NCBI RefSeq assembly: GCF_000317125.1
Contig: NC_019695.1
Span: 2,282,336 to 2,346,335 of the forward strand
DNA length: 64,000 bases
DNA from: Chroococcidiopsis thermalis PCC 7203
GTDB taxonomy: Bacteria > Cyanobacteriota > Cyanobacteriia > Cyanobacteriales > Chroococcidiopsidaceae
Reading direction: 5' to 3'
The position numbers and the translations under genes are program-made. The notes under the pieces were generated by a model. The model did not search any database and was not told the DNA's origin. It was given only the letters and a program-made list of their open reading frames with translations. Below, piece by piece: positions 1 to 8,906 of this stretch. Positions within the stretch are counted from its first letter, which is position 1. The number at the start of each line of letters is the position of its first letter.

Positions 1-306
1 GCGCCAAACGCGATCGCGGGTAATCCCTTTAACTGGATATTTGCGATATGCCCTCGCCGCTGCTGGCGATTGAATATACTTCAAACTATGGTCGATCGAT
101 CGTAGTAGCGATCGCCAGTCTCCTGCTTGCCCCTTTTCACCCCAAATTTGCTCGTCTAATCCCAAGAGTTCGGGCTGACAACAAGCAAGATTTTGTTGCT
201 GTGTCACGCTCAACAAGCGCGGTACGGCGCGGGCGACAGGGAACGAACTTGCGGTAAAAATGACGACTCCCACACCAAGGGCGATCGAAGCTATCTTCTT
301 TCTCAT
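1..306 (-). CDS. mltA: Murein transglycosylase A, N-terminal part (runs off left edge)
   Basis: The reverse strand is open from an ATG at 304-306 to the window edge (102 codons, no stop). It begins with a basic, then hydrophobic signal peptide ending near VARA, so the product is exported. The following region, with GLDEQIWG, IDHSLKYIQSP and YPVKGITRDRVWR, matches the N-terminal part of cyanobacterial MltA-type lytic transglycosylases, which cleave peptidoglycan glycan strands to form 1,6-anhydro ends. The catalytic domain lies outside the window, so activity cannot be judged. It starts 8 bp after the stop of the 83-aa gene on the same strand, suggesting co-transcription. Identification is from remembered family sequence. 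Confidence 0.75.
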   Translation of the reverse strand, partial: MRKKIASIALGVGVVIFTASSFPVARAVPRLLSVTQQQNLACCQPELLGLDEQIWGEKGQAGDWRSLLRSIDHSLKYIQSPAAARAYRKYPVKGITRDRVWR

Positions 307-314
307 GCCTCTGA

Positions 315-566
315 CTAAAATCTTTCTACACTAGAACTAAACATCGGTTCTACTCGAATTGCCAAGATGCGCGATGGACGCACTACCATGTACTCACCCT
401 GAATGTTTTTAATCGGGACGCTGATAAAGTCATTAGAAGCGGCTTTCGGTGACAGCTCGTTACCAAACCACTTCTGGAAATCTTGCACGTCGGTAAACCG
501 AATTTCTTCTCGGTGTCCGCCTTCCATTAAAATGTGTACCGCATATTCGCTTGGATTTCTAGGCAT
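315..566 (-). CDS. Conserved hypothetical protein, 83 aa
   Basis: Small soluble protein with no signal peptide or membrane segment. It contains alternating hydrophobic and charged stretches (VHILMEGGHREEIRF, IQGEYMVVRPSRILAIRV) that look like a compact beta-rich fold. It lies directly upstream of mltA on the same strand with an 8-bp gap, so the two probably share a transcript. I recognise it only as a protein of the type conserved in cyanobacteria without assigned function. A promoter would have to lie in the A/T-rich stretch 567-700. Confidence 0.6.
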   Translation of the reverse strand: MPRNPSEYAVHILMEGGHREEIRFTDVQDFQKWFGNELSPKAASNDFISVPIKNIQGEYMVVRPSRILAIRVEPMFSSSVERF

Positions 567-987
567 ACTGTCTCAAAATTCTCAAACTCGTTCAGTCAAT
601 TGTCAACTACTTTTCACCAAAATGAGAATAGTAGAGCATTATAAGTTTTGAGTGTAGTGAAAATATTTATGTGACAAATATTTAACTTTTATTAAAGTGA
701 TTTAAAAACTTTAATCGTTCGATTAATTTAATTCACTGATTTTGTTCTGACGGTATTAAAGTTTAATTTCTGGTGCTACTAAATCTAAGTGTTCTCTTTT
801 TTGTGAGCTATTTTGCAAAAAATTACAGTTTTCGAGCTTACCTAATGTTGCGATCGCAATCTGTATATCTGTTGTCACAAAAAAAAGACAGACATGATGC
901 CTGTCTTATCAGTTTCAGTTATAGAAAACAAGCAAAATGCCTGTCCTACACAAAAGTAATTCCGGCTCTGCCGGATGATACCTTCAC
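567..987. other. Intergenic region between the 83-aa gene and petA
   Basis: 421 bp without a convincing gene. The part near 600-800 is A/T-rich and probably holds the promoter of the leftward 83-aa gene. The part next to petA holds the hairpin at 962-976. Short open stretches here have no recognisable product and lack ribosome sites. Confidence 0.5.
962..976 (-). terminator. Hairpin downstream of petA
   Basis: A perfect stem TCCGGC/GCCGGA with a 3-base loop lies 11 bases past the petA stop on the reverse strand. The run of T that follows is weak (ATTACTTTTG), so it is a plausible but not strong intrinsic terminator for petC-petA. Confidence 0.45.
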
Positions 988-1989
988 TTAGAAATTCATT
1001 TCAGCTGCTTGGACTTTTTCTACCTGCTTTTTCTTCAGTACTAGTAGAACTTGACACAACATAATTGCTGCCAAGAATGCCAACAACCACTGTACTCTGG
1101 TAGAACTTTGTAGCACGATTTCTCCGTCATCTTGACCGAAGCCACCTACATTGGGGTTATCGGTCAAAGCATCACCAGCTGCAACTGTTTGTCCTTCAGA
1201 GACGATAAAAGCAGGTCCAGCCGGAACGGTGTCAACTTTTGTCTCTCCAGATTCAGTCTGGATGCTAACTTCGTATTTAGCATTACCAAATTCATCTTCC
1301 ACTTTGGCAATTTTGGAAATTGTGCCAGCAGCAGAAGCAGTATAAGCAGCGTTATTGCTCTTTTCACCAGTGGGGTAGACTTGACCGCGTCCTCTGTTAC
1401 CACCGACGTGAACGGGGTATTTACCAAAATGAACGCTCTTGTCTTTAGCTGGGTCGGGCGAAAGGACTGGGAAGACAATTTCTTGATATTGTTCGCCAGG
1501 AAGGGGTCCGACGATGACCACATTTTCCTGGTCTTCGCTGTAGGGTTGGAAATAAAGATCGCCAACTTTCTCCTTCATTTCCTCAGAGATGCGTTCGGGA
1601 GGAGCAATTTTGAAGCCTTCTGGTAACATCAAAACCGCACCAACCTGAAGCCCACCTTTAGAGCCATCGGCAACAACTTGTTGAACGTTAGTGTCGTAGG
1701 GAATTTTTACGACTGCCTCAAACACGCTATCGGGCAATACCGATTGCGGTATTTCTACTTCTGTTGGTTTTGCCGCTAGGTGGCAGTTAGCACAGACAAT
1801 ACGTCCGGTTGCTTCTCTAGGGCTTTCAGGATAAGATTGCTGCGCCCAGAAAGGATAGGCAGCAGCCGCTTGTGGCAGGGCAAAATCGCTAGAGAAGAAA
1901 AAGGCTACTGTAGCGATCGCCACCAGCACCATCTTGGCGATCGCTCTAGCACTGCAAGACCATCTTGCTCGGATCGAAACTCTTTTCAT
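988..1989 (-). CDS. petA: Cytochrome f, b6f complex subunit
   Basis: Apocytochrome f carries covalent c-type haem and passes electrons from the Rieske protein to plastocyanin or cytochrome c6 in the thylakoid lumen. From the ATG at 1987-1989 the protein is 333 aa. A signal peptide ends in AAAA before mature Tyr45 (YPFWAQQ), whose free amino group is the known axial haem ligand. The haem motif CANCH is at residues 66-70. A C-terminal membrane anchor ([20 protein letters not shown]) precedes a basic tail. An in-frame ATG 19 codons upstream (2044-2046) would add residues encoded partly by a tandem repeat, so it is rejected as the start. The gene follows petC on the same strand, the usual petC-petA order. 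Confidence 0.97.
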   Translation of the reverse strand: MKRVSIRARWSCSARAIAKMVLVAIATVAFFFSSDFALPQAAAAYPFWAQQSYPESPREATGRIVCANCHLAAKPTEVEIPQSVLPDSVFEAVVKIPYDTNVQQVVADGSKGGLQVGAVLMLPEGFKIAPPERISEEMKEKVGDLYFQPYSEDQENVVIVGPLPGEQYQEIVFPVLSPDPAKDKSVHFGKYPVHVGGNRGRGQVYPTGEKSNNAAYTASAAGTISKIAKVEDEFGNAKYEVSIQTESGETKVDTVPAGPAFIVSEGQTVAAGDALTDNPNVGGFGQDDGEIVLQSSTRVQWLLAFLAAIMLCQVLLVLKKKQVEKVQAAEMNF

Positions 1990-2033
1990 CGGCAGACAAC
2001 TAATTAAAACTAGGAGTAAGGGGTAAAGGGAAA

Positions 2034-2093
2034 AGTCAAAAGTCAAAAGTCAAAAGTCAAAATTTCCCGACTCCCGACTCCCGACTCCCGACT
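2034..2093. repeat. Two adjacent heptamer arrays in the petC-petA gap
   Basis: Four perfect units of AGTCAAA (2034-2061) are followed after 4 bases by four perfect units of CCCGACT (2066-2093). They fill much of the petC-petA spacer. This is the short tandemly repeated repetitive (STRR) class known from filamentous and other large-genome cyanobacteria. Confidence 0.9.
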
Positions 2094-2134
2094 CCCTAAT
2101 CATCAAGACTCATACGCTACAAATTGCGGCAGCT

Positions 2135-2674
2135 CTAAGCCCACCAAGGATCTTCCCCAGTGCGAAAATCGGTTTCCGTCCAAGGCGTTAACACGACTTT
2201 GTCATCTTGGACTGCGGTGTGAACCAGTGCCAGCGATAGGGGGGCGGGACCGCGCACGACTTTACCCGTATTATCGTATTGGGAGCCGTGACAAGGACAC
2301 TTAAACTTGTTTTCTGCTGCGTTCCAAGGCACGACACAGCCCAAGTGGGTACACACGGCATTTAAGCCATATTCGCCGACCGCGCCTTTGCTTTCTACAA
2401 TCAAGTAGGTGGGGTCGCCCTTCAGTCCTTGAACCAACGAGCGATCGCCTGGATTACGGTTGGCAGTAAACTGACTCACGCTCACGTCATTACCGAGTTC
2501 GTCTTTTGCCGTTACACCTCCACCTGCACCACCAGCAGCAGGCGGAATAAAGTATTTGACTACTGGGTACAATGCTCCTAGCGCTGTACCTGTGATTGTC
2601 CCAAAAGTCAATAAGTTCATGAATTGCCGTCGCCCCATTCCTGGGACATCCATTGATTCAGAAATCTGAGCCAT
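2135..2674 (-). CDS. petC: Rieske iron-sulfur protein of the cytochrome b6f complex
   Basis: The 179-aa protein carries the 2Fe-2S cluster that oxidises plastoquinol on the lumen side. Cluster motifs are CTHLGC (ligands Cys108, His110) and CPCHG (ligands Cys126, His129); Cys113 and Cys128 are the expected disulfide pair. A twin-arginine motif (RR at 15-16) precedes a single hydrophobic segment that serves as both Tat signal and membrane anchor, followed by a Gly-rich hinge (GGAGGG). Length is normal for the family. It is upstream of petA with a 145-bp repeat-filled spacer. DUF3067 is divergent on the other side. Confidence 0.97.
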   Translation of the reverse strand: MAQISESMDVPGMGRRQFMNLLTFGTITGTALGALYPVVKYFIPPAAGGAGGGVTAKDELGNDVSVSQFTANRNPGDRSLVQGLKGDPTYLIVESKGAVGEYGLNAVCTHLGCVVPWNAAENKFKCPCHGSQYDNTGKVVRGPAPLSLALVHTAVQDDKVVLTPWTETDFRTGEDPWWA

Positions 2675-3049
2675 AACTTTTCTTTTGCGCTTTTACCTTT
2701 GTTTACAACCCTCTTCACAGTGACCAGCGACCAGCGACCAGTTATCAGTTTTTAGGTTTTTCTCAGTGGGAGTCAGATTTTTCCACAATCCTAAGCGTAG
2801 TACGTTTGAGGCAAATTCTAAATTCCCCTCTGAAACTTTTGGCGATCGATCGCTATAAAACTAGTAACTGTTCTGAAGACTGCCCTGTCATCCACAAACA
2901 TGATAGAATTCCTCTGCCAAGGATGTTGCCAGCCTTGATGAGAGCAAACATTACATTTCTTTATATTGGTATCATACCTGAGTAGCGTAGCTTTACCCTG
3001 TAACGAAATGTGAAGGCGACAGCAATATAGGCAATACATTTTAAGACTT
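2675..3049. promoter_or_regulatory. Divergent intergenic region petC / DUF3067
   Basis: 375 bp between two divergently transcribed genes, so it must carry both promoters. I cannot point to convincing -35/-10 pairs. A short heptamer stretch (CAGTGAC/CAGCGAC) lies at about 2717-2745. Open stretches on the reverse strand here look like chance. Confidence 0.4.
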
Positions 3050-3358
3050 ATGACTGGAGAAGATTTACGCCAGCTGTTGCTGAACAAGTGGGGGCGCTCT
3101 TATGACGTGCAATTGCGGCGCACTCAGGGCAAGATTTTTCTACAGGTGATGTGGAAATATCTCGAACAAGCCTCGTTTCCGTTGTCGGAGGCAGAGTACA
3201 AAGCCCATTTAGATTCGATCGCGAGTTACTTAAACGAGTTTGGCGGGGTGGGACAGGTACGGACATATATTACTCAAACTCGCGATCGTCCTCGATTGGG
3301 TAAAGCTGTTAGCATTCCGCTCGATTTGGGCGAACGGGCTTCAGAGTGGCTGTTGTAA
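3050..3358 (+). CDS. DUF3067 family protein
   Basis: The 102-aa soluble protein, with MTGEDLRQLLLNKWGRSYDVQLRR and a C-terminal LDLGERASEWLL, matches the DUF3067 family found in cyanobacteria and plastids. In cyanobacteria this gene is commonly next to petC, as here, where it is divergent from petC. That neighbourhood suggests a role tied to b6f or photosynthesis, but this is inference and no activity can be read from the sequence. There is no signal peptide, membrane segment or cysteine motif. Confidence 0.8.
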   Translation: MTGEDLRQLLLNKWGRSYDVQLRRTQGKIFLQVMWKYLEQASFPLSEAEYKAHLDSIASYLNEFGGVGQVRTYITQTRDRPRLGKAVSIPLDLGERASEWLL

Positions 3359-3501
3359 CTAATAGTGTGGGGACAAGTCACAAGTCACAATGACTAGCCA
3401 CCAGCCACTAGCCACTAGTCACTGATAACTGACTCTTCACAAGATTCTAGAGGGCAACTATAATAGTCGGGTTTAGCTGTTCTGCTGGAATCTGGCGCTG
3501 C

Positions 3502-4017
3502 ATGATCCTAAAGGCTGTTGTAGTTAGAGTAAGCCAAGTACTCATCCCTGCTACCTGTGTGGCGATCGCCATGGGAATGAGCGCCGTTGTTGCTGCCCAA
3601 TGCAGCCAGTGCAAGCTTTATAATCCTATTGCCTTGCCTACCAGTAACCAGATCGACGATACTTTATCAGAAAAAGATATTCCCACGGGTCAGGGAGGAT
3701 TTGCCCGCGATTACGTGATGGAATTTAAAGAGGGTGAAAGTGTGGCGATCGATCTTGCCTCTGAGAGTTTTGACGCAATCTTGACGCTACTTGCCGAAGA
3801 CGGTTCTACAGTAGCAGAAAATGATGATGGTCCTGATGGCAGTAACAATGCTCTATTGTTTACGCGAATTGCTAAAACGGGAAGATATATCGTTCGCGTG
3901 CGAGCATTTGGGGAAACTGGGGTCGGTAACTTTCGTCTCAAAGTGACGCGGCTGCAACCGGTATCGTCCGATCGGAGCAATCCACTTATACCAAAGTTAC
4001 GTCAATTTCTGAAGTAA
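3502..4017 (+). CDS. Secreted protein with a pre-peptidase C-terminal (PPC) domain
   Basis: The 171-aa protein has an N-terminal signal peptide (hydrophobic to about residue 31, ending VVAAQ) and a CSQC pair just after it. From about residue 55 it has the PPC beta-sandwich pattern: YVMEFKEGESVAIDLASESFDAILTLL, then DDGPDGSNNALLFTRIAKTGRYIVRVRAF and GNFRLKV. PPC domains usually accompany secreted peptidases, but no protease domain is attached here, so it is probably a stand-alone periplasmic or surface protein. It faces the convergent BrkB-like gene. Confidence 0.75.
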   Translation: MILKAVVVRVSQVLIPATCVAIAMGMSAVVAAQCSQCKLYNPIALPTSNQIDDTLSEKDIPTGQGGFARDYVMEFKEGESVAIDLASESFDAILTLLAEDGSTVAENDDGPDGSNNALLFTRIAKTGRYIVRVRAFGETGVGNFRLKVTRLQPVSSDRSNPLIPKLRQFLK

Positions 4018-4034
4018 CAGTTATCAGTTATCAG

Positions 4035-4064
4035 TGTAGAGACGTTACGTGTAATGTCTCTACA
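4035..4064. repeat. 30-bp palindromic element, family A
   Basis: Near-perfect palindrome with arms TGTAGAGACGTTAC/GTAATGTCTCTACA between the convergent ends of the PPC gene and the BrkB-like gene. It can form the same hairpin on both strands and may act as a bidirectional terminator. It is one of seven copies in this window. Confidence 0.85.
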
Positions 4065-4114
4065 AAGTAGTCAGTTATAAGAAATTGGTAGTACTGTTAA
4101 AATGTAATTCCGAT

Positions 4115-5023
4115 CTAATTCTGAACTGAAGCCGATCGTTTAGCAACCTGGGAACGCGATCGCATTTGTTCTCCTACCGTTACGTTGAGTTGATCTCCTA
4201 CTAATAATACTAGCCCGCTCATGTAGAGCCAGAGCATTAAAACAATGACTGCTCCAATTGCGCCGTAAGCTTGATTGTAATTACCAAAATTAGCTACGTA
4301 AAGTCGGAAACCAGCAGAAACCAACGCCCAAGAAACAGCAGCTAATACAGCTCCTGGCATTAGTGGCATTCCAGGGTTCCAAATGCTCGGTCCATAACGG
4401 TAGACAAAACCAAAAGCAGCCGCTACGATCGCCAGGGCAATGGGCCAGCTTAAAAGTTGCCAAATAACTAATAAGAACCATAACCGATTTTGACTTTTCA
4501 ATACAAAAAAATCTAACAGCCAGTCGCTAATAAATACTAAAAAGGAAGCGACAACTAATAGTAAAATTGTCCCAATTGTCAATCCTAAAGAGATGAGTTT
4601 TGCTTTCCAAAAAGGACGCATTTGTTCTAGAGGAATTTCATGAATGCGATCGAGTGCTGTCATTGCTGCGCTTAAAGCCCCAGAAGCAGCCCAAATTGCT
4701 ACGATAAAACTAATCGAAAACAAACCTGTATTTCTCGTTTGAGTAATTTGTTTGGAGAAATCTCGAATTAGTACCATCGCCTCATCTGGTGCGACTTGAC
4801 TCAATTGACTTGCTAATTCCTTAAAGGTAGATTGCAGAGATTCTTCAAATAAACCGATCGCGGTAATGACAGCAAGAATCGCTGGAAATAAAGACAGCAT
4901 CGCATTATAAGCAATTTCTGATGAAAGTCCAAACAGACGACGTTGCCCAACGCGAGCCACTGTTTTTGTCAAAGTCTTCCAGTTGAGATAGCGGAAGAAG
5001 CGGAAAAAACGAGTTGATAGCAT
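4115..5023 (-). CDS. YihY/BrkB family inner-membrane protein
   Basis: The 302-aa protein has about six hydrophobic segments and the family signature near the N-terminus (SSEIAYNAMLSLFPAILAVITAIGLF). It also has AIWAASGALSAAMTALDRI and a C-terminal YGAIGAVIVLMLWLYMSGLVLLVGDQLN stretch typical of the YihY/BrkB family. Members were once called RNase BN by error; they are now considered membrane proteins of unsettled, perhaps transport, function. The gene is single and convergent with the PPC gene. The C-terminal tail after the last membrane segment is short, basic and poorly conserved. Confidence 0.85.
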   Translation of the reverse strand: MLSTRFFRFFRYLNWKTLTKTVARVGQRRLFGLSSEIAYNAMLSLFPAILAVITAIGLFEESLQSTFKELASQLSQVAPDEAMVLIRDFSKQITQTRNTGLFSISFIVAIWAASGALSAAMTALDRIHEIPLEQMRPFWKAKLISLGLTIGTILLLVVASFLVFISDWLLDFFVLKSQNRLWFLLVIWQLLSWPIALAIVAAAFGFVYRYGPSIWNPGMPLMPGAVLAAVSWALVSAGFRLYVANFGNYNQAYGAIGAVIVLMLWLYMSGLVLLVGDQLNVTVGEQMRSRSQVAKRSASVQN

Positions 5024-5182
5024 TTAATGTAGTCGTGGCAGCTACGATTCATTCCACCATCTGCCAAAACTGATAGATTCGTCTAGCGACGGAAGATAGA
5101 TTTGCGAGTTGCTCGTGATTGGTGGCTAGTGCCTCGACTCAATTCTAGCCACTAGCCACCAGCCACTAGTCACTGATAACTG

Positions 5183-6292
5183 TTAAAATCCCATGACTTT
5201 TGCTACCGAGTCCAATGTCGGCTCAATGCCTTGCTTAAACGTATTTTGGCTGTGGTTGATGGCTGTGTCTGGGTCTTTCAAGCCGTTTCCGGTTAAAACG
5301 CAAACAACGGTTGCACCACTAGGAACTCGATCTTTCACCTTGAATAATCCAGCCACAGAAGCAGCGCTGGCAGGTTCGCAGAAAATGCCTTCTTCGGCAG
5401 CGAGAAAACGGTATGCGTCCAAAATTTCGGCATCGCTGACAGCATTGAATTCTCCCGCACTAGCTGTTTGTACCGCGATCGCTTTTTGCCAGCTGGCGGG
5501 GTTGCCAATGCGGATAGCTGTAGCAATTGTCTCAGGGTGAGTTACGGCTTGTCCCGTGACTAAAGGAGCAGCGCCAATTGCTTGAAATCCCATCATTTTA
5601 GGTAAGCGATCGCACTTCCCTAGACTATGATATTGACAAAATCCCATCCAATATGCAGTGATGTTTCCTGCATTGCCTACGGGAATGCACAACCAGTCGG
5701 GGGCGTTGCCTAAATTGTCAACAATCTCAAATGCTGCGGTTTTCTGCCCTTCTAAACGATAGGGATTGACCGAATTCACCAAATTCACTGGATAAGTCTC
5801 TGCCATCTGGCGCACAATTTCTAGGGCGCGATCGAAGTTGCCTTTGATTGCTAGTATTTCTGCTCCATACAGCAAAGCTTGTGCTAGTTTTCCTAGAGCG
5901 ACGTAGCCATCGGGAATTAAGACGAAAGCTCGCATTCCGCCGCGTCGCGCGTAAGCTGCTGCTGATGCTGAGGTATTGCCCGTACTGGCACAAATGACAG
6001 CTTTGGCTCCGGCTTCTTTTGCCTTGGAGATTGCCATCGTCATGCCTCGGTCTTTGAAGCTACCCGTGGGGTTCAATCCATCATACTTAACGAGTACGCG
6101 CACCTGTCTGCCAATTTGAGCCGCGATCGCAGGGGCGGGAATTAGGGGTGTGTTCCCCTCTAATAAAGTTATAACTGGAGTTTGGTCGGTAACAGGCAAA
6201 TAGTGCCGATATGTTTCTATCAGTCCAGACCAATTTTGGCAATTTGATGATGTATTAGCAGACAGGCTTAGAGTCACGGGTTCGGAATGCAA
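5183..6292 (-). CDS. thrC: Threonine synthase
   Basis: PLP enzyme converting O-phosphohomoserine to threonine, the last step of threonine synthesis in the cytoplasm. The 369-aa protein has the PLP lysine in [12 protein letters not shown] (Lys80), the substrate/PLP motif [15 protein letters not shown], the glycine loop [15 protein letters not shown] and the C-terminal [13 protein letters not shown]. Length fits the bacterial class-II-like enzymes of about 350-370 aa. It is single, with heptamer repeats (CAGCCAC/TAGTCAC types) just past its 3' end. The N-terminal 25 residues before the conserved part are variable, so a slightly later start is possible. Confidence 0.95.
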   Translation of the reverse strand: MHSEPVTLSLSANTSSNCQNWSGLIETYRHYLPVTDQTPVITLLEGNTPLIPAPAIAAQIGRQVRVLVKYDGLNPTGSFKDRGMTMAISKAKEAGAKAVICASTGNTSASAAAYARRGGMRAFVLIPDGYVALGKLAQALLYGAEILAIKGNFDRALEIVRQMAETYPVNLVNSVNPYRLEGQKTAAFEIVDNLGNAPDWLCIPVGNAGNITAYWMGFCQYHSLGKCDRLPKMMGFQAIGAAPLVTGQAVTHPETIATAIRIGNPASWQKAIAVQTASAGEFNAVSDAEILDAYRFLAAEEGIFCEPASAASVAGLFKVKDRVPSGATVVCVLTGNGLKDPDTAINHSQNTFKQGIEPTLDSVAKVMGF

Positions 6293-6518
6293 CAGATTTG
6301 GAATGCAAAAAGGGTAGTTTTTATAACCAAAAAGCTATCCTGCACGAGGCAGAGGTAAAGCTTCTTATCTCTAGTCTAACCTGATGGTAGCTGCTTCACA
6401 TCATCAACTTCCAATTGCCAGTTCTAAAACCGCCACAGTTTAATTTTGTGGTCGCCCCCAGATCGATATAGAATATTGGAATCGGTGTGAGTAGGCAAAT
6501 ATAACTACTGAGTTTCAG

Positions 6519-6773
6519 ATGTCAACCAGTTCATCAAGTGTAACCCGCGCTCAAGTAACAATTGGCTCTTATCAGGCTGCGATCGAAAGCTCGGATGCAT
6601 CGACTCACAGCACTCCAGCAAGAGAGATAAAAAAACCACCTTACCAGCAAGAGCGGCTGGTCGAGTTTTTCCAGCTCAAAGCAGAAATCGAGTCGCTGTT
6701 GGAACATTTACAAAGTATGAAGCAGCAGAACTCGGAATTGTCAGAAGAGTTAGCAGTTACAGAACGCCTGTAG
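6519..6773 (+). CDS. Hypothetical protein with C-terminal coiled coil, 84 aa
   Basis: A Ser/Thr-rich, probably disordered N-terminal half is followed by a helical segment, RLVEFFQLKAEIESLLEHLQSMKQQNSELSEELAVTERL, with a heptad pattern of Leu/Ile suited to a coiled coil. I recognise it only as a small conserved cyanobacterial protein. The stop codon lies inside the first copy of a 14-bp tandem duplication (6767-6794). The gene stands alone between thrC (divergent) and the DUF39 gene. Confidence 0.55.
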   Translation: MSTSSSSVTRAQVTIGSYQAAIESSDASTHSTPAREIKKPPYQQERLVEFFQLKAEIESLLEHLQSMKQQNSELSEELAVTERL

Positions 6774-6794
6774 TTTCAAACCTGTAGTTTCAAG
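6767..6794. repeat. 14-bp tandem duplication over a stop codon
   Basis: Two consecutive copies of CCTGTAGTTTCAA(A/G). The first contains the TAG stop of the 84-aa gene, so the duplication extended the 3' flank without changing the protein. Confidence 0.85.
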
Positions 6795-7065
6795 ATTGCG
6801 TATTTGCCATTTGGCAAACGGGCGAGGAATCAATATTTCTCGTTCCTTCGTCATATACGTGCTTGTTCAGTATGCTGTTAGGGTAATTTGCGTTAGATTC
6901 ATAGAAAAGGTGGATGTGGTTGAACGAAGTACCTACGCTCATATCGTTGCTAGGTAGCGCGATCGTTTTTTCTAGCGTAGTCTTGATAAATCAAAGATTT
7001 AAGAGTTGTTAGTTGTTAATTGTTAGATAACTGGTTACTGGTCACTGGTCACTGGTCACTGTCAA

Positions 7066-8265
7066 ATGCGATCGCTTGCTGAAATTAACGATAAAATTAG
7101 CCGCAAACATGCTGTTGTCTTAACGGTAGAAGAATTAAAAGCACGGGTGGTAGAGGTAGGCATTACCCAAACAGCCAAAGAAGTTGATGTCGTCACCACT
7201 GGCACATTTGAGCCAATGGAGTCTTCGGGAGCGATAATTAACCTGGGGCATACCGATCCACCAATTAAAATTCGACGCTGCTGGTTAGATGGCGTACCCG
7301 CTTACTCTGGTTTCGGGGCGGTGGATTTATATTTAGGCGCAACGCAGGCAGCTGAAGCCGCAGACGGGGAAGAATCTCGCCTGAGTGTCAGCGAACCTAA
7401 AACGCAGATAGTTAAAGGTGGCGGACACGTTATTGCTGACTTAATTGCTGGTAAAACAGTCCAGTTGCGTGCTGTAGGACAGGTAACGGATTGCTACCCC
7501 AGAGCTAACTTTGAAACAACAATTAGCCGCGAGACGATCAATCAGTTTTATTTATTTAATCCCCGCAATCTCTATCAAAATTTTATTGTTGGCGTCAATG
7601 GTGGCGATCGCCCCTTGTTTACCTATCTCGGTCCTTTGCAACCTCGCTTAGGCAATGCGGTTTATTCCAACCCTGGCGCTATTTCCCCTTTATTCAACGA
7701 CCCAGACTTGCAACTGATTGGCATCGGTACGCGCATATTTTTAGGTGGCGGTGTTGGTTACATCGCATGGGAAGGGACGCAGCATTTTCCCCTCCAAAAA
7801 CGCTTACCGAATCAAACCCCCATCGGTCCCGCCGCCACTTTAGCTCTGATCGGCGATGCCAAGCAAATGAATCCTCAGTGGGTGCGCGGTTGTTATTTCA
7901 AAAGCTACGGTCCTTCTTTGATGTTGGGTGTGGGCGTACCCTTACCAGTTTTAACTGAAGCAGTCGTCGCTAACTGTGCCGTGCAAGATAGAGATCTGGT
8001 TGCACCGATTGTAGACTTTTCCATCCCCCGCCGCGTGCGTCCGACTTTTGGGCTAGTTAGCTACGCTCAACTCAAATCTGGACGGATGGCGATCGATGGT
8101 AAGTCTGTCAGAGTTGCTCCCTTGGCAAGCATAGCCTTATCGCGGCAAGTTGCCAGGGAGCTGAAACAATGGATTGAGGCTGGAACATTTACCCTCACCG
8201 AACCAGTTGCACCGATTCCTCAAGAACGTTCCTTCCTCCCTCAAGATCGGTGGACGGAGTTTTAG
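7066..8265 (+). CDS. DUF39 / homocysteine biosynthesis family protein
   Basis: The 399-aa soluble protein matches the DUF39 (HcyBio, COG1900) family, studied in methanogens and sulfate reducers, where it supports homocysteine synthesis from aspartate semialdehyde and sulfide. Visible conserved parts are TGTFEPMESSGAIINLGHTDPPIKIRRCW, YSGFGAVDLYLGAT, GGGHVIADLIAGK and GGGVGYIAWEGTQH. Cysteines at residues 72 (RRCWLDG) and 143 (TDCYPR) lie in conserved blocks and are candidates for the catalytic pair. Many archaeal members carry C-terminal CBS domains and a NIL-ferredoxin partner; neither is seen here. It stands alone, with heptamer repeats (GTCACTG) immediately before the ATG. Function in this host is inferred from the family. 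Confidence 0.85.
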   Translation: MRSLAEINDKISRKHAVVLTVEELKARVVEVGITQTAKEVDVVTTGTFEPMESSGAIINLGHTDPPIKIRRCWLDGVPAYSGFGAVDLYLGATQAAEAADGEESRLSVSEPKTQIVKGGGHVIADLIAGKTVQLRAVGQVTDCYPRANFETTISRETINQFYLFNPRNLYQNFIVGVNGGDRPLFTYLGPLQPRLGNAVYSNPGAISPLFNDPDLQLIGIGTRIFLGGGVGYIAWEGTQHFPLQKRLPNQTPIGPAATLALIGDAKQMNPQWVRGCYFKSYGPSLMLGVGVPLPVLTEAVVANCAVQDRDLVAPIVDFSIPRRVRPTFGLVSYAQLKSGRMAIDGKSVRVAPLASIALSRQVARELKQWIEAGTFTLTEPVAPIPQERSFLPQDRWTEF

Positions 8266-8300
8266 TAGGGGTATTTAGCAAATCGCCAAATTTCAAAGTG

Positions 8301-8813
8301 CTATGCCGCTAGTACAAAATCGACATCATTTGTACCGCTGGTTTCCGACTGTCCCGATTTAATTTGTTTGCCATTGACTTCAATCACAAAAGGCGTGTTC
8401 GCTAATTCGAGATTGTAGTCAGTTTTCTGAGCAGTGTATCCCACACTGGCAATCATGTCACGACCTTGACCCGTGTAGATAAAAGCCAGCATTTGATTTT
8501 TTTGCTGTTTGTTATCGTAAGCCCAAATCACCATGTATTGCTTACCCTGATAATCAAATACTTTTGGCGGGCGATTAGGCGTGTAACGACCAGGAGTACC
8601 AAAACTTTTATCGAGAAATGCTTGAACGGAACTGGGTTCTACAGTTGCGTAAGCCACTTCCTCAGCCGAGGTTGCCTCAGCATCGCCTTGGTTGGCATCT
8701 ACGACTTCTTCTTGACCGCGATTCTTGAAATAGTCAACCGCTACTTTAGTGCCAATTGCGCCAACAGCAGCGACTCCAGCGCCGATTAGTAGGTTACGAA
8801 GTTGATTGCTCAT
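8301..8813 (-). CDS. Conserved hypothetical protein with N-terminal membrane anchor
   Basis: The 170-aa protein starts with a Gly/Ala-rich hydrophobic segment (LLIGAGVAAVGAIGTKVAV) that could anchor it in a membrane. An acidic linker follows (about 35-55), then a folded domain with SVQAFLDKSFGTPGRYTPNRPPKVFDYQGKQYMVIWAYDN and QMLAFIYTGQGRDMIASVGYT. I do not recognise a named domain. It ends convergently with the DUF39 gene with a 35-bp gap. The next gene upstream, pdxA, runs the same way, but its stop lies 93 bp before this start with repeat sequence between, so a common operon is uncertain. Confidence 0.6.
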   Translation of the reverse strand: MSNQLRNLLIGAGVAAVGAIGTKVAVDYFKNRGQEEVVDANQGDAEATSAEEVAYATVEPSSVQAFLDKSFGTPGRYTPNRPPKVFDYQGKQYMVIWAYDNKQQKNQMLAFIYTGQGRDMIASVGYTAQKTDYNLELANTPFVIEVNGKQIKSGQSETSGTNDVDFVLAA

Positions 8814-8906
8814 GATTTCTTTGATAATCTACTGCGATCGCGATAAATACTATCAGACTGTTGGTAGATTACAAAACCGTGGCATCTATCTTAGGATGTA
8901 TCTTAA

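Noticed and set aside
773-991. 72-codon open stretch on the + strand near petA
   Set aside because: It overlaps the petA stop region and hairpin and shows no family pattern or ribosome site.
2818-3087. 89-codon reverse-strand stretch between petC and DUF3067
   Set aside because: Cys-rich random-looking composition; it overlaps the start of the clear DUF3067 gene and would block the divergent promoter region.
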